From: Drosophila persimilis
Lineage: Eukaryota; Arthropoda; Insecta; Diptera; Drosophilidae
Assembly (NCBI RefSeq): GCF_003286085.1
Contig: NW_020825288.1
Coordinates: 28,210,001-28,274,000 of the forward strand
Direction: 5' to 3'
DNA length: 64,000 nt
In this document: positions 40,601 to 47,173 of the stretch, in pieces
Numbering within the stretch: the stretch's first letter is position 1
Layout of the letters: the number at the start of each line of letters is the position of its first letter
Translations under genes and position numbers: made by a program
Notes under the pieces: generated by a model
The model's database searches: none
The model's input: the letters and a program-made list of their open reading frames with translations, nothing else
What the model was told of the DNA's origin: nothing

Positions 40601-41911
40601 AGCTGCTCCAGAAGACCTGCAAGAATCTCGAGCAACGAGTGCAGCTGGAGTGCGATGGACAAAGGATTCCCCTGCCAGAGCTGCAGGGTATTGTTATATT
40701 GAACATTCCCAGCTTCATGGGCGGCACCAATTTCTGGGGCAACACCAAGAAGGACGACATCTTCCTGAGCCCCAGTTTTGATGATCGTGTGCTCGAGGTT
40801 GTCGCTGTTTTTGGGTCGGTGCAAATGGCCGCCTCTCGGCTGATCAATCTGCAGCACCATCGCATTGCCCAGTGCCAAAGTGTACAGATCAACATACTGG
40901 GCGACGAGGAGATACCCATTCAAGTGGACGGCGAGGCGTGGCTACAGCCACCCGGCATGATCCGCATCCTGCACAAGAATCGGGTACAAATGCTCTGTCG
41001 CAATCGGAGTCTGGAGCTCTCCCTCAAGAGCTGGCAGGAAAAGCAGCGTCAGCACAGCATTTCAATACAGAGGGATGCCTCCTCCACTGCTTCAGAGCAC
41101 GCAGTCTCCACGGATGAGGTGATCTCCGAGCGGGAGTGCTATGTCCTCCTAAATTTCATCGAGGCTGTTAGCTCTCTGGTCAAGTGGGTCAAGTTCTTGA
41201 TCATCTCCCATCCCGCACTCCAACATGACCTCTACTGCGTGGCCTGTCGTGCCAGTGAGGCTTTGGAGAGTATTCATCCTCAGGGGAAACTCCTCGAAGG
41301 TCCGTCTCTTCGCACTAAATTGGTGGAGGTGATTGATTCCTCGCGTCAGCTGTACGACGATGCTTGTACCTTGCTCCGGGATCGTGGACATAGCCTGATC
41401 CTCAGAGAAGACCTGGAGACGAAGCTGAGTGCAGCTTTGGCCAACATGGAGATGGAGTTGAAGAAGTGCTCTGTGCAGAAATGCATTGATGGCAAACTAC
41501 GGGCATACTTTAATGTTCTGGCGCCCAACGAAGAGGTGAATTTTGATAGAAATTCAGTCGATTATACCCACAATTGTAATCTTTCTTTTTTATGTCATCC
41601 AGCCCGATGGTCGTCGCAAGTCCAGACCCTTCTGGGTACGCCTACGCTCTGGATCCACCGCTGGACAGCAACAGTTCAAGGTACCCATCAACAACACCCG
41701 CGAGGCAGCCAACAACTGGAGTGTCAACGAGGTGGTCACCTGGCTGGAGACTATGCAACTATCCGAGTATGTGGATAGCTTCCTGAAGAACGATATTCGC
41801 GGCAAGGAGCTCCTCACTCTGGGTCGTCGTGATCTCAAGGATCTAGGGGTGGTCAAAGTGGGTCATGTCAAGCGCATTCTCCAGGCCATCAAGGATCTCA
41901 GTGAGAATTAA
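1574..41911 (+). CDS. CG34384: Diacylglycerol kinase eta (type II DGK), 5'-incomplete, 11 visible exons
   Basis: The enzyme phosphorylates diacylglycerol with ATP to phosphatidic acid at membranes, ending DAG signalling. Exons: 1574-1687, 25780-25860, 34038-34886, 34953-35497, 35563-36478, 36561-36695, 36759-37199, 37593-38255, 40072-40276, 40340-41535, 41603-41911. They total 5454 nt (1817 codons plus TAA) and all joins keep frame. Domain order in visible residues: PH (about 1-100), C1 (115-165), second C1 (188-238), DAGKc (272-371, with SGDGSVGW and GTGND), a long Ser/Pro linker (372-1310), DAGKa (about 1310-1530) and SAM (1753-1815). This is the type II DGK (delta/eta/kappa) layout, in which the linker splits the catalytic region. 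The sequence matches the D. melanogaster protein I know as CG34384 almost throughout. The N-terminus is missing because the window starts inside the gene. A BEL/Pao element sits in intron 1. Identity is very secure; isoform structure is not. Confidence 0.95.
1688..4713 (+). other. Intron 1, proximal part
   Basis: Non-coding DNA with no supported exon. It carries three GCGTATRC-type motif copies (1795-1803, 3112-3120, 3549-3563) and a GA-rich run at 4207-4237. A 166-codon minus-strand frame at 3648-4148 has no start context, splice context or family feature and is judged accidental. From about 4600 the composition becomes GC-richer, approaching the candidate internal promoter. Confidence 0.6.
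4714..4750 (+). promoter_or_regulatory. Candidate internal TATA/Inr core promoter in intron 1
   Basis: A TATA-like AATAAAA (4714-4720) lies about 31 bp upstream of TCAGTT (4745-4750), a match to the Drosophila initiator TCAKTY with A+1 at 4747. No downstream promoter element is evident at +28 to +32. The sequence after it looks like a fly 5' leader: rich in CAA and AGCAG, with few ATGs, and ending in a GTAAGT donor at 5160. If used, it would give an isoform starting downstream of the PH exon. This is inference from motif spacing only. Confidence 0.4.
4747..5159 (+). other. Candidate untranslated alternative first exon of DGK eta
   Basis: The segment runs from the putative Inr to GGG|GTAAGT (donor at 5160). 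It has only short upstream frames, for example a 12-codon frame starting at 4884, and a CAA-rich leader composition. Spliced to the exon at 25780 it would give no in-frame ATG until the PH-end exon (the Met in REMEDWL), so the product would lack an intact PH domain but keep C1, kinase and SAM. Alternatively it may belong to a non-coding transcript, or be chance. Confidence 0.33.
5160..5601 (+). other. Intron 1 between candidate exon and retrotransposon
   Basis: About 440 bp of AT-rich intronic DNA. I see no coding potential or repeat structure. It ends at the target site of the BEL/Pao insertion. Confidence 0.6.
5602..5606. repeat. Target-site duplication, left copy (ATACC)
   Basis: ATACC directly precedes the 5' LTR. 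The same five bases follow the 3' LTR at 12114-12118. Five-bp duplications are usual for BEL/Pao integrases, so this proves a transposition event and fixes the element's ends. Confidence 0.95.
5607..5924 (+). repeat. 5' long terminal repeat
   Basis: A 318-bp LTR bounded TGTTG...TACA. It contains a TATAAA box (5738-5743), a partial DRE-like ATCGATA followed by an ATAGTATC tandem (about 5751-5772), and an AATAAA polyadenylation signal (5823-5828). The U3-R-U5 borders cannot be set precisely, but transcription should start about 25-30 bp after the TATA box. By eye it is identical to the 3' copy. Confidence 0.95.
5927..5944 (+). other. Primer-binding site (tRNA-Lys type)
   Basis: TGGCGCCCGAGCAGGGAC lies two bases after the 5' LTR. 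It differs at one position (G for A) from the complement of the tRNA-Lys3 3' end used by many retroelements, a change that still permits a G-U pair. It would prime minus-strand DNA synthesis. Confidence 0.8.
5945..6633 (+). other. Retrotransposon 5' untranslated leader
   Basis: 689 bp between the primer site and the gag-pol start, with several short frames but no conserved product. It probably carries the packaging signal, as in other LTR elements; that is inference. Confidence 0.6.
6634..11811 (+). CDS. BEL/Pao gag-pol polyprotein, intact
   Basis: A 1725-residue frame. The ATG at 6634 ([11 protein letters not shown]) is preferred over an in-frame GTG two codons upstream. Order in residues: DUF1759-type Gag (about 115-290, [11 protein letters not shown]); zinc-binding motifs (CYVC 323, CLIC about 356, CRIC about 374); pepsin-like protease with catalytic D-S-G (Asp444); reverse transcriptase (LTADIKKMY, Asp778; YMDD, Asp856/857); RNase H ([11 protein letters not shown], Asp1027); integrase His/Cys zinc finger (about 1340-1375); and catalytic core with Asp1413, Asp1478 and Glu1528. 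The D-to-E spacing of 49 exceeds the classical 35. A C-terminal Pao-type tail (GQWLLGRV) follows. No stop or frameshift is present, so the copy looks coding-competent. The TAA lies inside the 3' LTR. Codon use is more AT-rich than the host exons. Confidence 0.96.
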   Translation: MAPRKGKDAEVLTSRTALMNSFVRNKVYIEKNSDSMTAAELEARLSLIETNFNQFCNIQAKIEHDSEDASEYESRYEAEEVYCELKAKLLSCLGHRGRRQSNVGDLLNSTQVSRSSRLPKLKLPEFAGKFTEWTSWYNTFTTLIESDSELDELSKFIHLRSALGAGPLSAIEGLELTGPNYRKALRLLKDRYENKAIILQSHVQELFNLRRLKRPDSEGLRGLVDNVNAQLVALNSLSDDKEILDAVIFHLIRTKLDEDTMDRWEVEWDCQKLPSWSLLSQFLINRGVNMANREVRRGNGARPSGKGEMRNATLAATIGSNGCYVCPGTHGLKGCQRFNELSPVQRYHEAKKHSLCLICFSKRHTTRNCNGPRCRICSKPHHELLHREIPIVAKEPGLKRQELQEPKSLHSSLLSRSSTNFLATAVVQIKAIDGGYRNCRCVLDSGSQLNFLTARIVSALGLEMRDSVIQLSGIGNATSQVMGEVQATFKSRVTRYMATEDFCVLKEITQYNPTSSGICSEWVPPKGVTLADPTFQSGEDIDMLVGVTLFFKLIVAGQIKLGAHLPRLQKSLLGWVVVGEFTKSSEVALLATDIERKGSKNDQLQELVQRFWKCEEVPETVDKFTEEEKQCEDCFVTHVKQEASGHLVVALPFKNPKVELGETYQIALTRFLNLEKRLNRSQALKEQYVQFIEEYRQLGHLTAIEPAGQEKVEYFMPHHPVIRPESLTTKLRVVFDASCRSSNGRSLNDATLVGPTLQPDLFETLTRFRFYRYALTADIKKMYRQILVAEPHRNYQCILWRCNVSDPIQVLRLNTVTYGTNSAPFLAVRCLYYLVDRYAEKFPLAREAVKRSFYMDDMLCGAESKEELTKLKEQVTELLGLGKFELHKWRSNYQGMDNNTSVEPLMLKTEDAAKTLGIYWSNLEDKFQFCFNIKVSAIATKRSVLSELAQVFDPLGFLSPLLILGKIFVQELWLLKQDWDEELPASYATQWLRYREELKLIDKISIPRSSIPITADPCTLQLFGFSDASNRAYGGVIYARVRDEGGGISVRLVTAKSKVAPVRVTSLPRLELQGALLVAKLMAKVCACLHIPVEKVNYFTDSTIVLNWLSSHASRWTTFVANRVAQIQELTHVQDWFKVDTKSNPADIVSRGLLVTELNKSRMWWNGPEFLMDAADDWTKFNGSEEIQTVPEERKCKFSLTVGKVESNEKLDVVGRCKFANDFLKLQRVFSYIFRWRRISLRSNSNETGNLTAAEMEGGLRYIVYNVQQLSLHEEFIKLKEGKVIKSARIQSLSPFLQEEEGIAIIRVGGRLSNAELPFDTRHPILMPSNHKVVEALVELTHRKNLHAGAQSLCAFLRQRYWVINCRKLARRVIRGCIPCFRRRPLAATQLMGALPANRVRGNIYPFERAGLDFAGPIWMHFHMRGKRPVKVYLCIFVCFATKACHIEIVSDLSSNAFIAALKRFFARRGLSSDLYCDNATNFVGASRELNRAFDSPSQKLIDDECSQRGVRFHFIPPRSPHFGGLWESAVKVAKQLLVKCTNSTALNYEDLATAITQVEAVMNSRPLHPLSSDPNDFEALTPGHFLVGRPLNALVEPVDDALLKLSMSNHWKRILMVHHMFWHRWSAEYLTLLQKRTKWSTVANNIQLGTLVLIAEDNAPPGQWLLGRVAELHPGADGAVRVVTLRTKTGLFKRNVHKLCPLPTDADELNVGRSFQGGENVDAP
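11783..11795 (+). other. Polypurine tract
   Basis: AAGGTGGGGAGAA abuts the 3' LTR, the expected position for plus-strand priming. It is also translated as part of the gag-pol C-terminus, so the same bases serve as codons and as primer. Confidence 0.85.
11796..12113 (+). repeat. 3' long terminal repeat
   Basis: A 318-bp copy matching 5607-5924 with no difference found by reading. Its first 16 bases hold the last codons and TAA of gag-pol. The AATAAA at 12012-12017 could polyadenylate element transcripts and, being in sense orientation, could also cut short kinase transcripts from upstream promoters (inference). Confidence 0.95.
12114..12118. repeat. Target-site duplication, right copy (ATACC)
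   Basis: ATACC directly follows the terminal TACA of the 3' LTR and matches 5602-5606. Confidence 0.95.
12119..25779 (+). other. Intron 1, distal part (13.7 kb)
   Basis: Long intronic DNA ending in TTTTACAG before the next PH exon. No exon or RNA gene could be supported. It has (CA)n at 12694-12710, a G/T-rich imperfect hexamer array at 25084-25168, (GA)n at 25602-25620, GCGTATRC motifs at 21128-21137 and 24784-24792, and an open, GC-richer but unrecognised frame at about 16236-16587 (see findings). The other open frames are short or repetitive and show no conserved features. Confidence 0.6.
25084..25168 (+). repeat. Imperfect (GGRCTT)/(GGGTTTT) minisatellite-like tract
   Basis: Successive variants of GGACTT, GGGCTT and GACTCG are followed by three TTGGGTTT units. 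The array makes a Leu/Gly-rich frame in translation, which explains a misleading 191-codon plus-strand frame at 25050-25625. Confidence 0.75.
25780..25860 (+). CDS. CG34384: DGK eta exon, middle of PH domain
   Basis: 27 residues ([13 protein letters not shown]...NHSFQ) continuing the PH fold after a 24-kb intron. Acceptor TTTTACAG ends at 25779 and donor GTAAGT starts at 25861. It is phase 0 on both sides, so skipping it would keep frame but break the PH domain. Confidence 0.93.
27571..27594 (+). repeat. (GGCAAT)4 tandem repeat
   Basis: Four uninterrupted hexamer units followed by a partial unit. A candidate length polymorphism. Confidence 0.85.
32049..32079 (+). repeat. (CAGGCY)n hexamer tract
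   Basis: About five units of CAGGCT/CAGGCC in tandem, in a locally GC-rich stretch of intron 2. Confidence 0.8.
32738..32788 (+). repeat. (CT)n tract
   Basis: Interrupted CT dinucleotide run about 50 bp long. On the other strand it is (GA)n, the type of sequence bound by GAGA factor in flies; function here is unknown. Confidence 0.8.
34038..34886 (+). CDS. CG34384: DGK eta exon: end of PH, both C1 domains, start of kinase domain
   Basis: 283 residues. It completes the PH domain ([10 protein letters not shown] helix). Two C1 zinc fingers follow. The first runs from [14 protein letters not shown] with C-x2-C, C-x2-C, H-x2-C and a final C. The second runs from PHQWMEGN with CAVC, CLWC, CHVAC and a final C. 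The DAGKc domain starts at [14 protein letters not shown] and reaches [14 protein letters not shown]. The nucleotide-binding loop reads SGDG, not the usual GGDG (Ser codon 34830-34832). The donor at 34887 is GTGAGT. Confidence 0.95.
34953..35497 (+). CDS. CG34384: DGK eta exon: end of catalytic domain and linker
   Basis: It starts [18 protein letters not shown], the second half of the DAGKc active site (conserved GTGND), then runs into the linker with a predicted helical segment containing LLDALQEEE. It is entered after a 66-nt intron and ends in the middle of a Leu codon (CT|C), phase 2. Confidence 0.95.
35563..36478 (+). CDS. CG34384: DGK eta exon: Ser/Pro-rich linker
   Basis: 306 residues of mostly disordered linker rich in Ser, Pro and Arg, with repeated RRxS-type sites (for example [12 protein letters not shown] and RRSSGVDVI) that suggest basophilic kinase phosphorylation. 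The acidic/basic KDKEKERL stretch near 36270-36300 is the least conserved part against the melanogaster protein as I recall it. The start is set by completing the split Leu codon. The donor at 36479 is GTACGT. Confidence 0.92.
36561..36695 (+). CDS. CG34384: DGK eta exon: acidic linker segment
   Basis: 45 residues rich in Asp, Glu and Ser ([16 protein letters not shown]). Phase 0 at both ends (135 nt), with TTTCTAG acceptor and GTAAAG donor, so it is a possible cassette exon. No fold is expected. Confidence 0.9.
36759..37199 (+). CDS. CG34384: DGK eta exon: linker with proline-rich motif
   Basis: 147 residues, including an acidic region ([16 protein letters not shown]) and [10 protein letters not shown], a plausible SH3-type ligand. 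It is followed by [15 protein letters not shown] and a segment ending NDIARQSFK. The donor at 37200 is GTATGT. The antisense 237-codon frame over this exon is a codon-composition shadow. Confidence 0.93.
37200..37592 (+). other. Intron 7, containing an in-frame 5' extension of exon 8
   Basis: 393 nt. Its last 72 nt (37521-37592) stay open in the exon 8 frame and encode a basic stretch ([13 protein letters not shown]...). A pyrimidine-rich tract ends just before AAAAG|CG at 37520/37521, an alternative acceptor. See findings. Confidence 0.6.
37593..38255 (+). CDS. CG34384: DGK eta exon: linker, with optional internal exitron
   Basis: 221 residues as one block, starting QLMLMQRSN and ending ISCGSLFK before GTAAGT. 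The start at CAG 37593 follows AATCAACAG and matches the N-terminal border I recall for the melanogaster exon. Bases 37845-37916 begin GTAAAG and end CCACAG; removing them joins GHGQD to ISVVV in frame. The exon continues the Ser-rich linker ([26 protein letters not shown]), again rich in possible basophilic phosphosites. Confidence 0.88.
37845..37916 (+). other. In-frame 72-nt exitron candidate within exon 8
   Basis: GT...AG boundaries, 24 codons with no stop. The flanking frame is kept whether it is spliced or retained. The melanogaster protein as I remember it has the spliced form. Confidence 0.6.
38256..40071 (+). other. Intron 8 (1.8 kb)
   Basis: It begins GTAAGT and ends CTCTTGCAG. The first 82 codons after the donor (to a TAA at 38499-38501) stay open, so intron retention would give a truncated kinase lacking DAGKa and SAM. 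The remainder is AT-rich with no recognised element. Confidence 0.6.
40072..40276 (+). CDS. CG34384: DGK eta exon: linker end, start of accessory domain
   Basis: 68 codons plus one base: [26 protein letters not shown], a Lys/Glu-rich run, then [11 protein letters not shown] leading into the DAGKa domain. The final base A joins AT of the next exon to make Asn. The donor is GTAAGG. Confidence 0.94.
40340..41535 (+). CDS. CG34384: DGK eta exon: DAG kinase accessory domain and helical region
   Basis: Starts in [19 protein letters not shown]. It carries the DAGKa hallmarks [41 protein letters not shown] and [11 protein letters not shown]. This domain completes the lipid kinase catalytic unit of type II enzymes. 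A long helical segment follows (about 41100-41500: [35 protein letters not shown]). It ends LAPNEE before GTGAAT. Conservation is very high. Confidence 0.96.
41603..41911 (+). CDS. CG34384: DGK eta terminal exon: SAM domain
   Basis: 102 residues and [21 protein letters not shown] is followed by a SAM domain ([20 protein letters not shown] ... [20 protein letters not shown], ending [11 protein letters not shown]). In type II DGKs the SAM domain forms zinc-dependent polymers that regulate membrane recruitment. The acceptor ATCCAG follows a 67-nt intron. Confidence 0.96.
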   Translation, partial: PDGRRKSRPFWVRLRSGSTAGQQQFKVPINNTREAANNWSVNEVVTWLETMQLSEYVDSFLKNDIRGKELLTLGRRDLKDLGVVKVGHVKRILQAIKDLSEN

Positions 41912-44510
41912 AAATTGCATTATGTATAACGAATGGTTCCTGTTGTTAAGAGAATTAAGGATACGAGTAGTGAAGGTCTACAACCGGCTAGTACAAAGAA
42001 AATCAGTCTTCGAAACGTGCTCTTAGAGTTGGAAGAGATATGAGATATGTATATGGATATATGTAGAAGAGAGTGTATAGAGAGTGTACAGGGAGAGAGT
42101 GGATGGGATTGCTATTTTTTTTACAGGGGACAACCAATGCATACAACAATCACTAATTTTTAGGCTAGCATAGCTAATGTCATGGGTATGCGGGAACCAG
42201 AGCGATAAACGAAAGAACACGACGATAACGATAAGAAAAACGATAAACGTAAACATAAACGATACAGTTTACCGATATTCTTATATATGTGTAGGCATAG
42301 CTGAGAAGTTTTGTAAACAAATTTCTGCTCTTAGAATTGTAAGATACCCCCGGAAGGAAAACAAAAACTGAAGTAATTTTGATGTTTTATGTGTACTTAT
42401 GTCAAATTCAAGGATTACTCAAAAGTAATTGACAGTTTAACGAATTTAAACGTAGTGGCACATGCAAGTATTCAACAACAACCAAACAGTTAGCTTTTAA
42501 GAGTTTAGCAATTCAGCCCCAAAAACCTAAGCCTAATCAAAATAGATGAACCCGCAGTTAATCCTAACACTTACCTTTTGAACAAAATCCCAAATAAACC
42601 GTATCAAAAAAATCCCCAGATAATCATCTAACCTTATGCCTAAAACACAAATATGATTCTAAATTTAAAAGCAATTTAAATTTTACAAATGCAAAATCCA
42701 ATGATATGCATTTCTAAAGAAACCCCCAAAACAAAACAAAAACCAAAAACCAATCTCAACGTTATATTAAATATACTTGTACTTATATATAGTTATTGGA
42801 AACTAAATTTAAATGTTTACCCCCTACTGATGCTAACCTTATGGGCATATACGAGAAGCATTACTCTCGTAGAAGCTGCAACAAAGAAAAGTCTGTTAAA
42901 AGTGTCATTTTTTGTGGTAACCGAAAGCAACTCTAACTTTTTTTATTTAAATGAATTTAGTTGTTAAGTCCAGCAACGTTTTTTCAAGCATAAGTTTAGG
43001 TAAGAACCCTCCCCTGGGCGGGGTCACCTTCCCTGGTGCCGGATGCCAGGGAAAACCCCCCTTAAGAACAAATTCATTTTTGGTACTATATACAATGATA
43101 TGGTATAGAAATTTAGCTAGCATTGGGAACACGGAATTGGGTGTTCGAAAAAACCTTTTTGGTATATCTTTTAATTGTTTAATTTTAAGTGAAACTAAAG
43201 AAACCAACACAACTTTTATCAAACAAAATGAAACGTTTAATTGTTAAGAACAAAATTGTGCTAAATATTTTGATAAGTCAGCCTCTTTTCGATTTGAACC
43301 ATTACGTTAAACAATTTCTCTTCCCAAAATATACTACATATACATATATAGCTGCATAACGAGTAGGTTTTAGGTAGTCCACAGATCTACATGACCCCCC
43401 TGTTGGTGCTCTTCAAATGCTTGCTCAAATGCCTCCCATTGAGCGAGTTTTTGAAGTGGCACAGCCCCAACATCCTTCCGCAAAGATAGTGTATATATAA
43501 CAAATCACTTGAGCGACGTCTATAATATTATATTTTTTGATATATAAGTATAAATGAGCCCAGACCAACTCGATTGATTTGTTGTAGTCCCAAAAAACAA
43601 TCCTTGTACTATTTCTTCTGTCCCCAAAATGCACCACTAGCAATGATTTTTAAATATTCGGACACATATTTGTGAAACTATTTACGCTTAAAATTAATCT
43701 AAATAAATAATAAATCAATTTCAAACCCTAAATTAAGGCTAAAATCAGGAACTATAATAAAGCAAACCCTTGATATAATACGAAAACAAACTAAATCTAA
43801 AATTAAAAATAAACGAGTAAGAAACTAACGAAAAACACATTTAAAACATTTTTTCGACACATGTATTTTCGAGCAAACTTTAAGAAACTTAAAAACAAAA
43901 TTAAATGCAATCATAATACAATTGAAAATAGTTATAATTTATATATTCTAAAGTATATACATATATCTGATCGGCTATTAGTATTTCCCGAATACAAAAA
44001 CTTATAAGTTAGACCCATTATCAGACTCTAATCATTTCTCCTTAATTTTACTTTCAAAATACTGTGATAACAGCTTTCTATATTCCTGTAACAAACCAAA
44101 AAATTTAATATTAAAACATAAAAAACTTAATATAATTATAATAATTCATAAAGTGCAATAATAACTGAACCCAAAGTCTTATAGTTCGTCTACAATCAGT
44201 AAAATTAGGTAATGCCTATGAAAACCATTTACCAGCAATAAGTGTCTAACAAAGTGTCTAAATAATTAATGGAAATTCAAATTTAAAAAACCCGAAAACC
44301 CAAAAAAAACCTTTCAGCTAATATATAAAGCTGTCTGTCTGCAAAATTACTTACAGTCCCAGATAAAACCAGAAAAACACCGATGATATTGTAAAGTTAA
44401 AAGCAAAGCCATATAGCAGATAAATACGAATAACTACTACCCACAATAATACAGCAATTATAATAGAGAACATTTTCTTGAAGAAAACTTAATACCAGCA
44501 ATAATAAAAA
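41912..44510 (+). other. DGK eta 3' UTR region
   Basis: A long, strongly A-rich stretch on the plus strand with many AATAAA-type hexamers (around 42593, 43700-43715, 43806 and 44503). The last of these (44503-44508) is followed by a T/GT-rich tract at 44531-44552, a plausible distal cleavage region. A GC-rich hairpin sits at 43020-43059. No protein-coding feature is supported. The exact 3' end is unknown. Confidence 0.6.
43020..43059 (+). other. GC-rich stem-loop in the kinase 3' UTR
   Basis: An 8-bp stem TTCCCTGG (43029-43036) pairs with CCAGGGAA (43046-43053) around a 9-base loop. It is extended by GGGGT (43020-43024) pairing with ACCCC (43055-43059) across a small internal loop. It stands out in an otherwise A/T-rich UTR. 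Confidence 0.6.
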
Positions 44511-44541
44511 CAAAACACAACAAAAATTTAGTTTTTTTATT
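44503..44541. terminator. Converging polyadenylation signals
   Basis: AATAAA on the plus strand (44503-44508) and on the minus strand (TTTATT at 44536-44541) face each other about 30 bp apart. Plus-strand composition changes from A-rich to T-rich here. They are the best-placed candidates for the 3' ends of the two convergent genes. Confidence 0.4.
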
Positions 44542-46910
44542 CTAGAGTGTGAGCAGCCTTGGGGATAAGTATGAATACAAATTCAAATTCCTTGATATAT
44601 GTAGTTCTCTACAACTGTTACTAAAGGCCTCTCGTCCTATCTGATAAAGGCGATGGAACTGGAACTATCAATCGTCCGTTAGATTATTTTTTCCCCACTT
44701 AAAAAAGCATTTTGTAAAACGTTTATATGGATTTTTCATTTATTTGATTCATACAATTTTTATAATCAGTTTTACCATCACTTCATTTCTTTTGGTTTGG
44801 TTTTTGCTTTTCTTTTATTATATATGTTTTCTATTATATGATTCTGTTACTTCTTCGTCCAAGTACATATATAATTATATTATATCGTGTTATTTAGCAT
44901 TTCTATCAAGGCTATTTGGTGTGCCTTTCTTTTATGACAATTTCAGAAAAAATCATCAATCGGTTTTGCATTTTTTATTAATTTTATATAATGGGTCTTT
45001 TGTTTTGTTTTTTATTTAAAATTTGAGGCGCATTGAGGCGTGAAAGTCAAATGTAGTTCTCATTTTGGAATGTCTCAAACGGAAATAGACTTATTTGTGA
45101 CCCTCATATAAGTAGTTCTAAAAATGTATATTGGTTTTTGAAGAAGCCTTTTTTGTGGTGCGCCTTTGGTATCGATTTTGTAGTGGGTATACTTTGTTGA
45201 AGTTTTAGTTTTTTATTATTTCTCATTTCATTTCCTTGGTAAACAAGCTAGAATGCATATCAAGTTTGTTCTTAAGTAGATTCATATTAAAGTTGCCTAA
45301 AATTTGTTAAATACGATAGTTTAAAACTAAATGAGTGTCAAGTGTTCTACTTGTTTTTTATATCCAACTGTAACTGGAAGTATAATTCAGTTTTTGTGTG
45401 TGCATGTTCCTGTCTTTTTGTTTGGGTTCTTTTGGATTTATCGAAGATTGCCAGAGAGTGTCATAAGTTTTCTTAATCTTTTGTCTCTAACTAATGCATT
45501 TTGGAGTTATTCAAATCGAATGAGAATTAATAAACAAATACATTTCTGCTCTGAGATGTGGGGACAATTGTAATATCTTGTAACTATTCATAGGGTTTCT
45601 GTAATCAACTCATCATTTTCAACTAACAAACAGGTCCATTCATGAAAAACATATACAAATATTCAACTGTTTAATAAATACCATTGAACTGTCTTTCTCA
45701 ACCATCTCCTACTTCTTTTTTTTTTGTGATTTTGGTTTTTATTACTATATTTTTTGTATTAAAAAATATATAGACAAGCAACAATTAAGCTCAATACTGA
45801 AGTTAATCACACAACTTATGGGTAATGAAATTTTAACTTCAGCGTACAGGGTATACCTTTCTGGTTTCCTTTTGGTTTTGGTTTTTCTTTTAGATGTATA
45901 ACATTTAAGCATTTCCAGTTTCGCGAAGGAAAGTGATGTCTGGCAGATACACATGAGGAAACGAAATCTAACAAAATTCCCATACATCAATCATCAATCA
46001 GCATTTCTCAAAGCTATGGCCCTTTGGGAAGCATTTGTTTTCAATCAATTAGCGCTAAACTTTTAATCAAAATCTGAATATCTATCTTTCATATTTGTCG
46101 ACTTTTCAGACATACATATAGTTATAGTTATATAAGAAATGTACGTATGTCTCAAACTAGTTTCACAGCTTTCCAAAGCATTGTCCCTCATCGCATCCTT
46201 CATTTCAGTTTTCATTGTGTTTGTGGTATTTTAGTATGTTTCCCGTGTGAGTGTTTTCTTCGTTTTTCTAACCATCATTTGCCATTTCTTTTTTCTTTAC
46301 TGTTTTCTTTTAGCCAAAAATGTTTCTTAAATTATTGTTAGTATCATCTTTTATTTGTTTTGGTTTTGTAATTCATGTGCAAAATCTATTATCAACTTTT
46401 TATTTTGGTTTTTGACGGATCAGCGTAGATCACCTTTTATGCATTACCCAAATATACGGCTTGGTTTTTGCTCGATTAATGAAAGTTACAAAAATGTGAG
46501 ATATATTTCGTATTCACTTTTTGGACGGGTCTTTGCGGTGATGTTTGTCCCATTTTATATATTTATTTTTATGATTGCATGATGATTTCGAAATATGGCA
46601 AAGTTCTCTTGGGGTTTTCAATGCAAAACAACTGTATGATGTTTTTTTTATTGTTTTTTGTGGGGAAAGGCAGTGAAAGTCTTTTGTAGAAAATAATTTT
46701 AGTAGGTGTTCATGCAGATTCATGATATTGCTATGAAATCAAAATGTTCAAGCATAGTCAAAGTGGGGATTTCGCATAGCTTTTGGGTATTAGAGAGAGT
46801 ATTTTTCATATATGTTTAGGTATTGCATAATGTCATTTTTGTTTGTAGGCTGTAATACGTATTATAATTGCTTGCACTTTCATGCTTTTCATGCGAGTGT
46901 CTGCCGTCGC
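44542..46910 (-). other. 3' UTR region of the MDM1-like gene
   Basis: T-rich on the plus strand, hence A-rich in the minus-strand transcript, the mirror image of the kinase UTR. No coding feature is supported on either strand. It contains several minus-strand AATAAA-type sequences. UTR status is inferred from composition and position after the TAG at 46911. Confidence 0.5.
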
Positions 46911-47173
46911 CTAGACACTCTCCTCCTTGCTGGCGCTGGTGCCCCAGAATCGATCGAAACGGTCGCGTGCCTTCTCCAGGACCTCGGCCGCTGTGGTGCG
47001 AGCCGTCGATCCAGTGCCCGTTGACGAGGACGATGACAGGACCTGATCCTGCGTCTGATCCACCGGCTGCTGCGGCTGCTGCTGGCGCACAGCTCCACCT
47101 GGGGCCGCATGGGGCGTCAGGGTCTTGCCATAGACAGCACCTCCACTGGTCGTGGGACTGGACGACTTCCAGG
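46911..47173 (-). CDS. MDM1-like terminal exon
   Basis: Residues 882-968: AWKSSSPTTSGG, a Gln/Thr/Ser-rich stretch, then AAEVLEKARDRFDRFWG and a SKEESV end before TAG. The A-R-x(6)-F-W-G motif resembles the C-terminus of vertebrate MDM1. The last residues (E-S-V) could fit a class III PDZ ligand, but this is weak. Acceptor CTCATAG; the split Ala codon joins the preceding exon. Confidence 0.8.

Noticed and set aside
42951-43247. Open frames on both strands in the kinase 3' UTR
   Set aside because: They coincide with the GC-rich hairpin island and have no family features; better explained as RNA structure in an untranslated region.
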